This document shows, piece by piece, positions 46,425 through 54,493 of a stretch of DNA of 64,000 nucleotides (positions within the stretch are counted from its first letter, which is position 1; every line of letters starts with the position of its first letter). Source of the DNA: Sphingobium cloacae (GTDB lineage Bacteria > Pseudomonadota > Alphaproteobacteria > Sphingomonadales > Sphingomonadaceae). The notes under the pieces are model-generated. The model searched no databases. It saw only the letters and a list, made by a program, of their open reading frames with translations, and was not told the DNA's origin. The stretch lies in NCBI RefSeq assembly GCF_002355855.1, contig NZ_AP017655.1:1488001-1552000 (forward strand), read 5' to 3'. Made by a program: the position numbers and the translations under genes.

Positions 46425-47434
46425 TTTGATCCCACGGTTTGATGGTGCGATCCTTTCGTTGGAATGGAAGGAAGCCTTATGGGACAGGTACGTCACGGGA
46501 GCGCCACGACCACGCACGCCGTCCGAGCAGCAATACAGCGATCGCAAGCTTCGCTCGCGACGCTGAGCCGGGATTTGGGGATCAACCCGAAGACGGTGGC
46601 GAAGTGGCGCAAGCGGGCGACGGTCGAGGATTTGAAGACCGGGCCGAAGGCCCCTCATTCCACCACCCTGTCCGAGGCCGAGGAGGCAATGGTTGTGGCG
46701 TTCCGTCGACACACGTTGCTGCCGCTCGATGACTGTCTTTATGCCCTGCAACCATCGATCCCGCACCTGACACGATCGGCGCTGCATCGGTGCCTGCAGC
46801 GACACGGCATCTCTCGCCTGCCCGACATCGAAGGTGACAAGCCAAAGCGACAACGCTTCAAACGCTATCCGATCGGCTTCTTCCACATCGATATTGCCGA
46901 AGTGCAAACTGCAGAAGGCAAGCTGTACCTGTTCGTCGGCATCGACCGCACCAGCAAGTTCGCCGTCACGCAACTCGTCGACAAGGCGGATCGCCGAACG
47001 GCGTGGGAGTTCCTCGAACACCTGCTGAAAGCGGTGCCCTACCGCATCCACACGATCCTGACGGACAATGGCATCCAGTTCGCCGAGCAGCCGCGCAACC
47101 GTAACACCGCATGGTCACGCCAGATGCGCTTCGACATGATCTGCGAGGCAAACGACATCGAGCATCGTCTCACCAAACCGAACCACCCGTGGACCAACGG
47201 CCAGGTCGAGCGGATGAACCGGACCATCAAGGAGGCGACCGTCAAACGCTTCCACTACGACAGCCATCAGCAACTCCGGACGCACCTCGCTGACTTCATG
47301 GCCGCCTACAACTTCGCCCGAAGGCTCAAAACGCTCAGCGGGCTCACACCCTACGAATACATCGCCAAGATCTGGACGTCAGAGCCAGAACGGTTCATCG
47401 TCAACCCAATCCACCAGATGCCGGGACTGAACAA
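46425..47434 (+). mobile_element. IS481-family insertion sequence, copy 2
   Basis: This is nearly identical to copy 1 and in the same direction (offset 7994 bp). Only two differences were seen by eye, C38793/T46787 and A38796/G46790, both synonymous. The right flank is CTAG (47435-47438). The left flank is CTAAG instead of CTAGT, so this copy alone has no clean target duplication, whereas the pair of outer flanks (38424 and 47435) both read CTAG. Confidence 0.88.
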
Positions 47435-47438
47435 CTAG
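46479..47438 (+). CDS. IS481-family transposase, copy 2
   Basis: The protein sequence is identical to copy 1: helix-turn-helix ATLSRDLGINPKTVAKWR, catalytic FFHIDIAEVQ, ILTDNGIQF and GQVERMNRTIKEA. ATG 46479 follows AAGGAAG. The stop TAG lies in the flanking CTAG. Being intact, it could mobilise either copy, or the pair with the intervening efflux operon. Two synonymous substitutions separate the genes, pointing to a recent common source or gene conversion. Confidence 0.9.
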   Translation: MGQVRHGSATTTHAVRAAIQRSQASLATLSRDLGINPKTVAKWRKRATVEDLKTGPKAPHSTTLSEAEEAMVVAFRRHTLLPLDDCLYALQPSIPHLTRSALHRCLQRHGISRLPDIEGDKPKRQRFKRYPIGFFHIDIAEVQTAEGKLYLFVGIDRTSKFAVTQLVDKADRRTAWEFLEHLLKAVPYRIHTILTDNGIQFAEQPRNRNTAWSRQMRFDMICEANDIEHRLTKPNHPWTNGQVERMNRTIKEATVKRFHYDSHQQLRTHLADFMAAYNFARRLKTLSGLTPYEYIAKIWTSEPERFIVNPIHQMPGLNN

Positions 47439-47888
47439 CGATAATCGACCTGATGCTCGACCAACTCGGCCGTCGCGTGGATTGCGAGATCAGCTATATG
47501 ATCGAAGAGATCGCCGAGATCGACCGGTTCGCGCAGCGGCTCGTGGAGGATGGTTTTGATCAGGATGAACGGATATCGGGCGCAAGGGAGAGGGTCGCCT
47601 CGGCACGCACGGGAACGTTCCTCGCGCAAAATCTCCGGCACGAATATGACCGAGCCGGAGAACTGCTTTCGCTATGCCTGGACATGGCCATTGGCGCGGG
47701 CGAGCAGTATACTGGTCCGGCGGAGGCCCTGCTTGCCCGGCGAGTTGAGCCCGAGATGGAGTTGCTCGGGAGCTTCCATATTGTGGGGAAATCCTAGCCC
47801 GACTACCGATGCAGGCGTCCGAGCGGCCAATTTACGAAACAACCAACCGATATATATATGCAGTCCCAACGCAAGAGCGAAAAACCCA
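47439..47888. other. 450-bp stretch without an assigned gene
   Basis: A plus-strand frame (47453-47797, 114 codons, starting MLDQLGRRVDCEISYMIEE) is open, and the codon-aligned minus strand reads ILREERSRACRGD and HEPLREPVDLGDLFDHIADLA before a stop at 47435. The minus reading vaguely resembles the C-terminal half of a TetR-type regulator, but it has an internal stop and no N-terminal domain. It may be a decayed gene cut by the IS. Confidence 0.3.
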
Positions 47889-48716
47889 ATGAAGAATAAC
47901 CGAGAGATCAATCCGAACCGGCATATTCCGTTGGCCGGCGGGTCCAACTTCAGGGACGTGGGCGGCTACGTGGCCGCAGACGGGCGACGCGTACGTTGGA
48001 ACACCGTTTATCGATCGGGCGCCTTGTCCCGGCTTCAGGCGGACGACTGGCGGTGGTTCGTCGAACGTGACATCGGCGCGGTCTGCGATCTGCGCTCCGA
48101 TCAGGAAAGGGAGCTCGCGCCGACGATGTGGCAAGGGGGGCAGCGAACCGAGCATCTCGGCGTCGCCTATGCCGCGGAACTGATCTTCACGCCACGGTCA
48201 CCCGAGATGACGGCGACCAACGTGAACGAGATGCACCATTCCCTCTATTCGCTTTTTCCCCGGCTGCTGGCACCGTCGTTCCGGGCGATGTTCGACGCGC
48301 TGATTTCGGAACGCGTGCCGTTGATCGTGCATTGCTCGGCGGGACAGGATCGGACGGGACTGGCGATCGGGCTGTTGCTCACGGCGCTGGGCGTGCCACG
48401 GGAAACGATCCTCGAGGATTATCTGCTCTCGACCGATTTCCGCCGCGTGGAAAACGAACTGGACCATCACGGCCTCGCGCATCTTTCCGACCGAAACATC
48501 GTGGCCCGCTTCTATGCCCAAAGGATCGCGCAACAGGGCTTCGAAGTCATGCGAGCCCGCCCGTTGGTGAACAAAGCGGGAGAGCCTTTGCTCCTGGGCG
48601 CATTTGCCGCCATCAGCGACGAGTGGGGATCGATCGAAGGCTATCTGGACCAGGAACTCGGCATGGGGGCCCAGCGGATCGCTTTGCTTCGTGAGAACTG
48701 CCTGGAAAAAATATGA
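47889..48716 (+). CDS. Tyrosine-protein phosphatase (Y_phosphatase3 family)
   Basis: This 275-residue protein has the P-loop HCSAGQDRTG (nucleophile Cys149, Arg155) and the family's N-terminal region IPLAGGSNFRDVGGYVAADGR. VYRSGALSRLQADDW and AVCDLRSDQEREL follow, and the C-terminus contains GSIEGYLDQELGM. It belongs to bacterial tyrosine/dual-specificity phosphatases of the PF13350 type, some of which also act on phosphoinositides. ATG 47889 places the conserved region at the start; the frame is open far upstream. It is the first intact gene after the IS block. Substrate unknown. Confidence 0.88.
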   Translation: MKNNREINPNRHIPLAGGSNFRDVGGYVAADGRRVRWNTVYRSGALSRLQADDWRWFVERDIGAVCDLRSDQERELAPTMWQGGQRTEHLGVAYAAELIFTPRSPEMTATNVNEMHHSLYSLFPRLLAPSFRAMFDALISERVPLIVHCSAGQDRTGLAIGLLLTALGVPRETILEDYLLSTDFRRVENELDHHGLAHLSDRNIVARFYAQRIAQQGFEVMRARPLVNKAGEPLLLGAFAAISDEWGSIEGYLDQELGMGAQRIALLRENCLEKI

Positions 48717-48971
48717 TGCCGCTCATCGGGACCACGCGTGCCGATCGGCGTGACCGAGGGCAATGAATGGTGCTGTCTGAAGCATCCTGGTTTTCCGGAG
48801 GCATTTTCAACTGGGTCGGCGTGGAGATCGCAAACGTCGCCGCGAGTCATGCCGTAGCGCCGGACAAGTCGTCATTCCAGGTATCGAGACTCCCGCGAAA
48901 GACGATGCCGCGATCGGCCCGGTCCGCCTTGTGGCCTGATGCCGGTATGGTGGCCACCGAGATAAGCTCAT

Positions 48972-49046
48972 TCAAGCTACCTCAGCTTTTGTTTCGAAGT
49001 CGATGGGGCTGAGATACACCAATATCGAGCACCTGCGTGTCGGACT
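48972..49046 (-). pseudogene. IS3-family transposase C-terminal remnant
   Basis: The minus strand reads SPTRRCSILVYLSPIDFETKAEVA before a TGA, in two short stretches. This is the typical end of IS3-family OrfB proteins (RRHSTLGYLSPIDFE-like). Nothing upstream continues the frame. The rest of 48717-49183 shows no gene. Confidence 0.7.
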
Positions 49047-49183
49047 ACCCTTGATGTCGTGAACGATCGTCTTGCCAGTTCATGACAGCAGCGTGGGCCC
49101 GACAAACTCGACGCCCTTGCCTGAAGGGAGATTGCATATCCACTCCCAACCGAAAACCACCGCATAGCCCTGCGCGAACCGGC

Positions 49184-50320
49184 TTACGGCCTTCCTTGCG
49201 CCGCGAACCAGGGGATCATGCGGGATATGGCGTCCTCGACCCGGTCGGTCGACACGGCGAAGCTGAAGCGGATGTGGCGATGGCCGTCGGCGGGATCGAA
49301 GTCGATGCCGGGGGCGGCGGCGACTCCGGTTTCGCGGAGCAGCTTGCGGCAGAAGGACAGGCTGTCGTTCGTCAGATGGCCGACATCGGCATAGATGTAG
49401 AAGGCCCCGTCCGGCGGCGCGATGTCCCGGAGGCCAAGAGCAGGCAGCGCCTCCAGCAGCAACTCGCGGTTGCGGCGGTAGGTGGCGACATGCCCCTCCA
49501 GCTCCGCCGTCTCATCCATCGCGACGAGGCCCGCATGCTGGGCGAGGGACGGCGGCGTCAGGAAGAGATTGCCCATGCGCGCCCTTGCCGCTTCGACCCG
49601 TTCGGGCGGCACCACGGTCCAGCCGAGCCGCCATCCCGCCATGCTGAAATATTTGGAGAAGCTGTTCACGATCACCGCGTCGGGCGCATATTCCAGCATC
49701 GAATGGGCTGGCTCGCCATAGGAAAGGCCGTGATAGATTTCGTCGGAAACGATACGGATGCCGCGTTCCGCGCAGACCTTCGCGATGGCGGCCAGTTCCC
49801 GCGGCGGGATGATGGTGCCGGTGGGATTGGCCGGACTGGCGAGGATCAGGCCGTCGGGCGCGGGGTCGAGCCGCGCCAGGGCCGCCGCGCTGATCCGATA
49901 GCGCTCGGCGGGGCCGCAATCCACTTCCTCCACCTCCAGATAGAGGGCCTTGAGCACATTGCGGTAGGCGACATAGCCGGGGCGCGCGGTCGCCACTCTG
50001 GCTCCGGGCGCGAACAGGCAGGAAAGCGCCAGCACCAGCCCCGGCGACGCGCCGCAGGTGAGGATGACCTGTTCCGGGTCCACGCCCACCCCATGACGGT
50101 CCTGGTAGAGGCGGGCGATGCGGGCCTTGAGCGCGGGGCTTTCCCAATAGCCCATGGGATCGGTGTCGAGGATGGCATGCGCGGCGGCGATGGCGGCGGC
50201 GGGAGCCCCGGTCGAAGGCTGGCCGAATTCCATGTGGAGGATGGAACGCCCCTCCGCCTCCAGCCGGTGCGCTTCGCGGCTGATGGCGATGGCGTGGAAG
50301 GGGTCGATGCCGGCGATCAT
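49184..50320 (-). CDS. Class I/II pyridoxal-phosphate aminotransferase
   Basis: This 378-residue fold-type I aminotransferase is similar in length to aspartate aminotransferases. It has GQPSTGAPAAAI, the TCGASPGLVLAL segment, SPANPTGTIIP, the DEIYHGLSYGEP loop and the cofactor lysine in NSFSKYFSMAGWRLGW. RFSFAVSTDRVEDAI lies near the end. ATG 50320 has AGGGCG upstream; the frame stays open to 50356. Which amino acid it uses is not evident. It is transcribed away from the small genes at 50386 and 50680. Confidence 0.88.
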   Translation of the reverse strand: MIAGIDPFHAIAISREAHRLEAEGRSILHMEFGQPSTGAPAAAIAAAHAILDTDPMGYWESPALKARIARLYQDRHGVGVDPEQVILTCGASPGLVLALSCLFAPGARVATARPGYVAYRNVLKALYLEVEEVDCGPAERYRISAAALARLDPAPDGLILASPANPTGTIIPPRELAAIAKVCAERGIRIVSDEIYHGLSYGEPAHSMLEYAPDAVIVNSFSKYFSMAGWRLGWTVVPPERVEAARARMGNLFLTPPSLAQHAGLVAMDETAELEGHVATYRRNRELLLEALPALGLRDIAPPDGAFYIYADVGHLTNDSLSFCRKLLRETGVAAAPGIDFDPADGHRHIRFSFAVSTDRVEDAISRMIPWFAAQGRP

Positions 50321-50385
50321 GGATCGCGCCCTAGACAGGCCGCCGCCGCCCCGCAACCTTCCCCTGCGATCGGCGTTGGATCGGG

Positions 50386-50649
50386 GTGAGCGAAACCATC
50401 CTCGACGGATTGCAATATTATGGCGCGGGGGCGGCGACGCTGGCGGCGCTGATCGTGGCCCTGCATCTGGGGCGGCGCATCACGGGATGGGCCTTCGTCC
50501 TGTTCGTCACATCGTCGGTGGCGCTGATCCTGTGGGGTTTTCTGGCGCGGGACAGCGAAGGGATCGGCTGGCAGAATGTCGCGTTGCTCTTCATCAACGC
50601 CACGGGCGTATGGCGCTATCTCTTCTCGAAGCATCGGCCGAAGGATTGA
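50386..50649 (+). CDS. Small membrane protein (87 aa)
   Basis: This 87-residue protein has three hydrophobic segments: GAGAATLAALIVALHLG, WAFVLFVTSSVALILWGFLA and the weaker VALLFINATGVWRYLF. GTG is the probable start (MSETILDGLQYYG). Short proteins of this kind have no assigned function. It lies 65 bp from the divergent aminotransferase gene and 30 bp before a lipoprotein gene on the same strand. Confidence 0.7.
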   Translation: MSETILDGLQYYGAGAATLAALIVALHLGRRITGWAFVLFVTSSVALILWGFLARDSEGIGWQNVALLFINATGVWRYLFSKHRPKD

Positions 50650-50679
50650 GCCATTGCGCGCCGCGCCGACGCCGCCTAG

Positions 50680-51201
50680 ATGAAGGCCATGATCGCGCGC
50701 CGGCTGCTGACCTCCATCGCTCTTTTCCTGTCCGGCTGCGCGGGGGCGCAGCAGGGCTATCCTTCGCTCGCCAAGCGGGCGGTGGAAGGCGCGCCCATCG
50801 CGGAGGTGGCTCCGCCGCCCGCCCCGGTCGCCGCCGACGCGGCGTTGAAGGCGCGGGTGGAGAAGCTGTCCGCGCAGGCGCAGGCCGGACGCGCCGCCTT
50901 CGACCGGGCGTATCCGGCGGCGGACCGCGCCGCGCAGGCCGCGCGCGGCGCGCCGGTGTCGAGCGACGCATGGGTTTCGGCGCAGATCGCGATCAGCGGG
51001 CTGGAAACGGCGCGCAACGACAGCGTGTCGGCGCTGGCCAGTCTCGACACGCTCTATGTCGAGCGCAGCAACGCCATCGCCGAGGGCAAGGAACAGGGCG
51101 GCGCGGAGGAGGTCGATGCGGCGCGGGCGGCGGCCCTTTCCATCGTCGACGGGCAGAATGACCGGCTGGATGCGCTGAAGGGACGGCTGGCGCAGCCTTG
51201 A
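50680..51201 (+). CDS. Putative lipoprotein, helical (173 aa)
   Basis: This 173-residue protein has a signal peptide with lipobox LSGC at about residue 19 (RRLLTSIALFLSGC). The mature part is Ala-rich and mostly helical, with ALKARVEKLSAQAQAGRAAFD and SIVDGQNDRLDALKGRLAQP. No known domain is recognised. It may be an outer-membrane or periplasmic lipoprotein. It is convergent with the gamma-carbonic anhydrase gene, with 5 bp between stops. Confidence 0.7.
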   Translation: MKAMIARRLLTSIALFLSGCAGAQQGYPSLAKRAVEGAPIAEVAPPPAPVAADAALKARVEKLSAQAQAGRAAFDRAYPAADRAAQAARGAPVSSDAWVSAQIAISGLETARNDSVSALASLDTLYVERSNAIAEGKEQGGAEEVDAARAAALSIVDGQNDRLDALKGRLAQP

Positions 51202-51206
51202 ATTTT

Positions 51207-51773
51207 TCAGAGCGCGGCTTTCACCGCGCCCTTATGCGCCTTTCCATTGTGGATATAGCGTTCCACGCCTTCGCGCATCGCGATCAGCGCCTCGTCCGAC
51301 AGGTCGCGCATATATCTGGCGGGGCGGCCCGCCCATAGCTGGCGATGGGGTATGGTCTTGCCCGGCGACAGCAGCGCCCCGGCGGCGAGCATGGCGTCGC
51401 TTTCCACCGTGCATCCGTCCATCACCACCGAGGACAGCCCGATGAAGGCGCGGTCCCGCAGCGTGCAGCCGTGGACCATCGCCATATGGCCGATCAGCAC
51501 ATCCTCGCCGATGATGGTGGGATGGCCTTCCGCCGGGCCGCCCGATTCCGGGCCGTCGCAATGGACCACGGAGCCATCCTGGATGTTCGTCCGCGCGCCG
51601 ACGCGGATGCGGTTCACATCGCCGCGCAGGACGCAATTATACCAGATGGAGACATCCTCCCCGATCTCCACGTCGCCGATGATCCGGCATCCCGGCGCGA
51701 TGAAGGCGCTGGGGTGGATGACGGGCGTCTTGCCGTTGAAGGGGATGATGGTCGCTCCGGGATGGTCGGTCAT
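51207..51773 (-). CDS. Gamma-carbonic anhydrase family protein
   Basis: This 188-residue left-handed beta-helix protein is made of hexapeptide repeats (VIHPSAFIAPGCRIIGDVEIG in parts). Three histidines in the family's metal positions appear in VVHCD and GHMAMVHG. Family members are hydratase-like or of unknown function (YrdA/CaiE type). The C-terminus is a helix (LIAMREGVERYIHN). The ATG at 51773 gives MTDHPGATIIPFNGKTPVI. Carbonic anhydrase activity is not assured for this class. Confidence 0.87.
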   Translation of the reverse strand: MTDHPGATIIPFNGKTPVIHPSAFIAPGCRIIGDVEIGEDVSIWYNCVLRGDVNRIRVGARTNIQDGSVVHCDGPESGGPAEGHPTIIGEDVLIGHMAMVHGCTLRDRAFIGLSSVVMDGCTVESDAMLAAGALLSPGKTIPHRQLWAGRPARYMRDLSDEALIAMREGVERYIHNGKAHKGAVKAAL

Positions 51774-51815
51774 GGCAGGCGTCCGATTCTATTTTCCGAT
51801 GGGGATTCGACCGCT

Positions 51816-52811
51816 TCAGCCGTTGAGCAGGCGCGCGGCGTGGAGGGCGTGATAGGTGAGGACGCCCGAACAGCCCGCCCGCTTGAACGCCAGCAGCGTT
51901 TCGAGCACCAGCGCGTCGCGGTCCCCCGCTCCCGCCGCGACGGCGGCCTCGATCATCGCATATTCGCCCGACACCTGATAGGCGAAGACCGGGACGGCGA
52001 AGGCGTCCTTCACCCGGGCGATGATGTCGAGATAGGGCAGGCCCGGCTTCACCATCACGCTGTCCGCGCCTTCTTCGAGGTCGAGCGCGACTTCGCGCAG
52101 CGCTTCCTCGCTGTTGGCGGGGTCCATCTGATAGCTTTTCTTGTCGCCCTTCAGCAGGCCGCGCGATCCCACCGCGTCGCGGAACGGGCCGTAGAAGGCG
52201 CTCGCATATTTGGCGGAATAGGCCATGATCTGGACATTGGCATGGCCTTCTTCCTCCAGCGCCTCGCGGATCGCGCCGATGCGGCCGTCCATCATGTCGC
52301 TGGGCGCGATGATGTCCGCGCCCGCCGCCGCCTGGTTGAGCGACTGGCCGATCAGCATGTCGACCGTGGCGTCGTTGAGGACATAGCCCGCTTCATCCAG
52401 CAGGCCGTCCTGCCCGTGCACGGTATAGGGATCGAGCGCCACGTCGGTCAGGATGCCGATGTCGGGCACCGCGTCCTTGATGGCGCGGATGGCGCGGCAC
52501 ATGAGGTTGTCGGGATTGAGCGCCTCCGCCCCGTCGTCGCTGCGGCGTTCGGGCTGGGTGTTGGGGAAGAGGGCGAGGCAGGGGATGCCGGCGTCGCGGG
52601 CTTCCCTCGCGCGGTCGACGATGCGGTCCACCGACCAGCGCGACACGCCGGGAAGCGAGGAGATCGGCTCTTCCACCCCCTGTCCTTCGGTCACGAACAG
52701 CGGCCAGATGAAGTCGGCGGGGCTCAGGCGGTTTTCCGCATGCATCGCCCGGCTCCATGCCGACGCGCGGGGACGGCGCATGCGCAGCGCCGGATAGGAA
52801 GCATAGGTCAT
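51816..52811 (-). CDS. hemB: Delta-aminolevulinic acid dehydratase
   Basis: HemB condenses two 5-aminolevulinates to porphobilinogen in haem synthesis. The 331-residue barrel has LSPADFIWPLFVTEG, the Schiff-base lysines in MAYSAKYASAFYGPF and VMVKPGLPYLD, and SDMMDGRIGAIREAL. The metal loop reads DVALDPYTVHGQDG, with Asp and Ala where zinc enzymes have Cys, so this is the magnesium-type enzyme seen in many alphaproteobacteria. It is a single gene; a repeat lies upstream of its start. Confidence 0.94.
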   Translation of the reverse strand: MTYASYPALRMRRPRASAWSRAMHAENRLSPADFIWPLFVTEGQGVEEPISSLPGVSRWSVDRIVDRAREARDAGIPCLALFPNTQPERRSDDGAEALNPDNLMCRAIRAIKDAVPDIGILTDVALDPYTVHGQDGLLDEAGYVLNDATVDMLIGQSLNQAAAGADIIAPSDMMDGRIGAIREALEEEGHANVQIMAYSAKYASAFYGPFRDAVGSRGLLKGDKKSYQMDPANSEEALREVALDLEEGADSVMVKPGLPYLDIIARVKDAFAVPVFAYQVSGEYAMIEAAVAAGAGDRDALVLETLLAFKRAGCSGVLTYHALHAARLLNG

Positions 52812-52856
52812 GCGCCGCGTTTAGGCCCGTCCCCTCGCGGGATCAATCTTCGATGC

Positions 52857-52959
52857 AGTCGAAGCCTGTCCTGAGCACCGCCGCAGGCGGCGTCGAAGGA
52901 CCTGCCACCGAACGCAATGAAGCGTTTACGCTCTCGCCACGCTCAGGGCGAACGGATGG
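52857..52959. repeat. REP-like intergenic repeat, copy 2
   Basis: The hemB / amidohydrolase interval (52812-53188, no gene) contains GCAGTCGAAGCCTGTCCTGA, CGTCGAAGGACC, and at the end GCTCAGGGCGAACGGATGG. It shares CTCAGGGCGAACGG with copy 1. The remaining part is degenerate. Confidence 0.55.
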
Positions 52960-53188
52960 GCGTCGGGCCGCGGGCGGATATTGCCTTCTCCCACCTCCAT
53001 TCGCCCCGGCTGACCGAAATCGAAGACCCGCATCGAAGGGTTTCTTACACGCATCACTGTCCTTTGATACGCTACTTCGAAAGGCTTAGTGGCATCTCGG
53101 GACGAACGGATATTGGGGAAACGTCCACTCTCCACCCAGAATCCGCCCATCAACATCCGTCAGGGAGGAGTCCCTCCCCCTCCCCGTT

Positions 53189-54493
53189 TCACCAATCATA
53201 GGCTTTCGGCAACGCCTGAGGCACCGGATCGGCATAGCGGTCGCGCAGCTTCGTCTGCCGGTCCGCCATGGGCTGCTCGACGCCATCGATCCAAACCGCC
53301 ACCGGCGCGGAGGTCATCTCCAGCGGGTCGCCGTCCCAGATCACCACATCGGCGGCCTTCCCGGCCTTGAGCGAACCGATCCGGTCGCCAAGGCCCAGCG
53401 CCTCGGCCGGCGCGGAGGTGATGGTGCGCAGCGCCTGCCCCCAACTGAGGCCCGTCGCGCCCGGCACTTTGGTGAGCGCCACCATATTGCCCGCCTGCTG
53501 GTTGGCGATGCGGGCCTGCAATCCCTCATCGCCGATCAGGCCCATGGCGACCGTCACGCCCGCCTTCACCATGCGTCCCACATTGCTCTGCGTCGCGGCG
53601 AGCTTTTCGAAGCTGGAGGGCAGGTCGTCCAGTCCCCCGGCGATGACGGGCACCCTGGCGGCGGCGATCTGCGACGCCACCATCCAGCCTTCCGCCGCGC
53701 CCAGCAGGATCAGCTTCAGCGCGGGAAAATCCTGCCGCAGCGCCAGCACGTTCACTATGTCGCGGGCGCTTTCGACATGGACCATCAGCGGCATCTGGCC
53801 GTTCAGCACCGGCGCCAGCGCCTGCGCGTCGACGCGGTTGAGCAGGCTGTCCTTCGACCGTCCGTCATAACTGGCCGGAGCCTTCGCATAATCCTGCGCC
53901 TCGCGCAGCATGGTGCGGAAGGTGAGGTAGGATGCCGCACGGCTGCCGCCCGCGCCCGCCGCGCCCTCCTCGCCCATTTCGACATATTGGAAGGCTCTTG
54001 GTTTGGTGATCGGGTTCATGTCCGCGCCAAGGTCGATGACCGCTCCCTGTCCCGCGAAGATGCCCGCCACCGCCGCGGGCGCGACCACGGCGCGCGTGAC
54101 GCCGCCGGTGCGGCTGACCGCGACGGGGTTCGCCAGGGGATTGATCGCGGGCGTCACGTCCAGCGCCGCCGAGAAAGGGGATTTCGCCTGGGTGTCATTG
54201 GTCTGCGACACGGCGGGCACTTCGATCAGGCCGACGCGGGTGAAGCCGGACACGATGCCCGGCGTCACCCATTTGCCCTGCGCGTCGATGGTCTTCGCGC
54301 CCGCGGGGACGGCGACGCCCGCGCCCGCCGCGACGACCTTGCCTGCGGAGATGACGACCGTGCCGTTCGGGATCGGCTCCGATCCATCGCCGATCGCCAC
54401 GGTCGCGCCGGTGATGGCGACGGTCTGGGCGAAAGCGGGAAGCGACAGGCCGGAAAGCAGGCCCGCGGCCACAAGGGGAAAGCATTTCCTCAT
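53189..54493 (-). CDS. Amidohydrolase-like protein lacking the HxH metal motif
   Basis: This 434-residue secreted protein has a signal peptide (LVAAGLLSGLSLPAFAQ) and the amidohydrolase frame VAITGATVAIGDG, KTIDAQGKWVTPGI, VTVAMGLIGDEG and the tail GDRIGSLKAGKAADVVIWDG. Where the enzymes of this superfamily have the metal-binding HxH, it reads VSGFTRVG (about 81-88). It is therefore probably not active in the usual way and may be a partner of the neighbouring intact amidohydrolase. Its start overlaps the other gene's stop as ATGA. The pattern resembles gene pairs known from peptide-using proteobacteria. Confidence 0.8.
   Translation of the reverse strand: MRKCFPLVAAGLLSGLSLPAFAQTVAITGATVAIGDGSEPIPNGTVVISAGKVVAAGAGVAVPAGAKTIDAQGKWVTPGIVSGFTRVGLIEVPAVSQTNDTQAKSPFSAALDVTPAINPLANPVAVSRTGGVTRAVVAPAAVAGIFAGQGAVIDLGADMNPITKPRAFQYVEMGEEGAAGAGGSRAASYLTFRTMLREAQDYAKAPASYDGRSKDSLLNRVDAQALAPVLNGQMPLMVHVESARDIVNVLALRQDFPALKLILLGAAEGWMVASQIAAARVPVIAGGLDDLPSSFEKLAATQSNVGRMVKAGVTVAMGLIGDEGLQARIANQQAGNMVALTKVPGATGLSWGQALRTITSAPAEALGLGDRIGSLKAGKAADVVIWDGDPLEMTSAPVAVWIDGVEQPMADRQTKLRDRYADPVPQALPKAYDW

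Noticed and set aside
47453..47797. A 114-codon plus-strand ORF after IS481 copy 2
   Set aside because: No recognisable domain, no ribosome site and a codon-aligned competitor on the minus strand. Left as an unassigned stretch.
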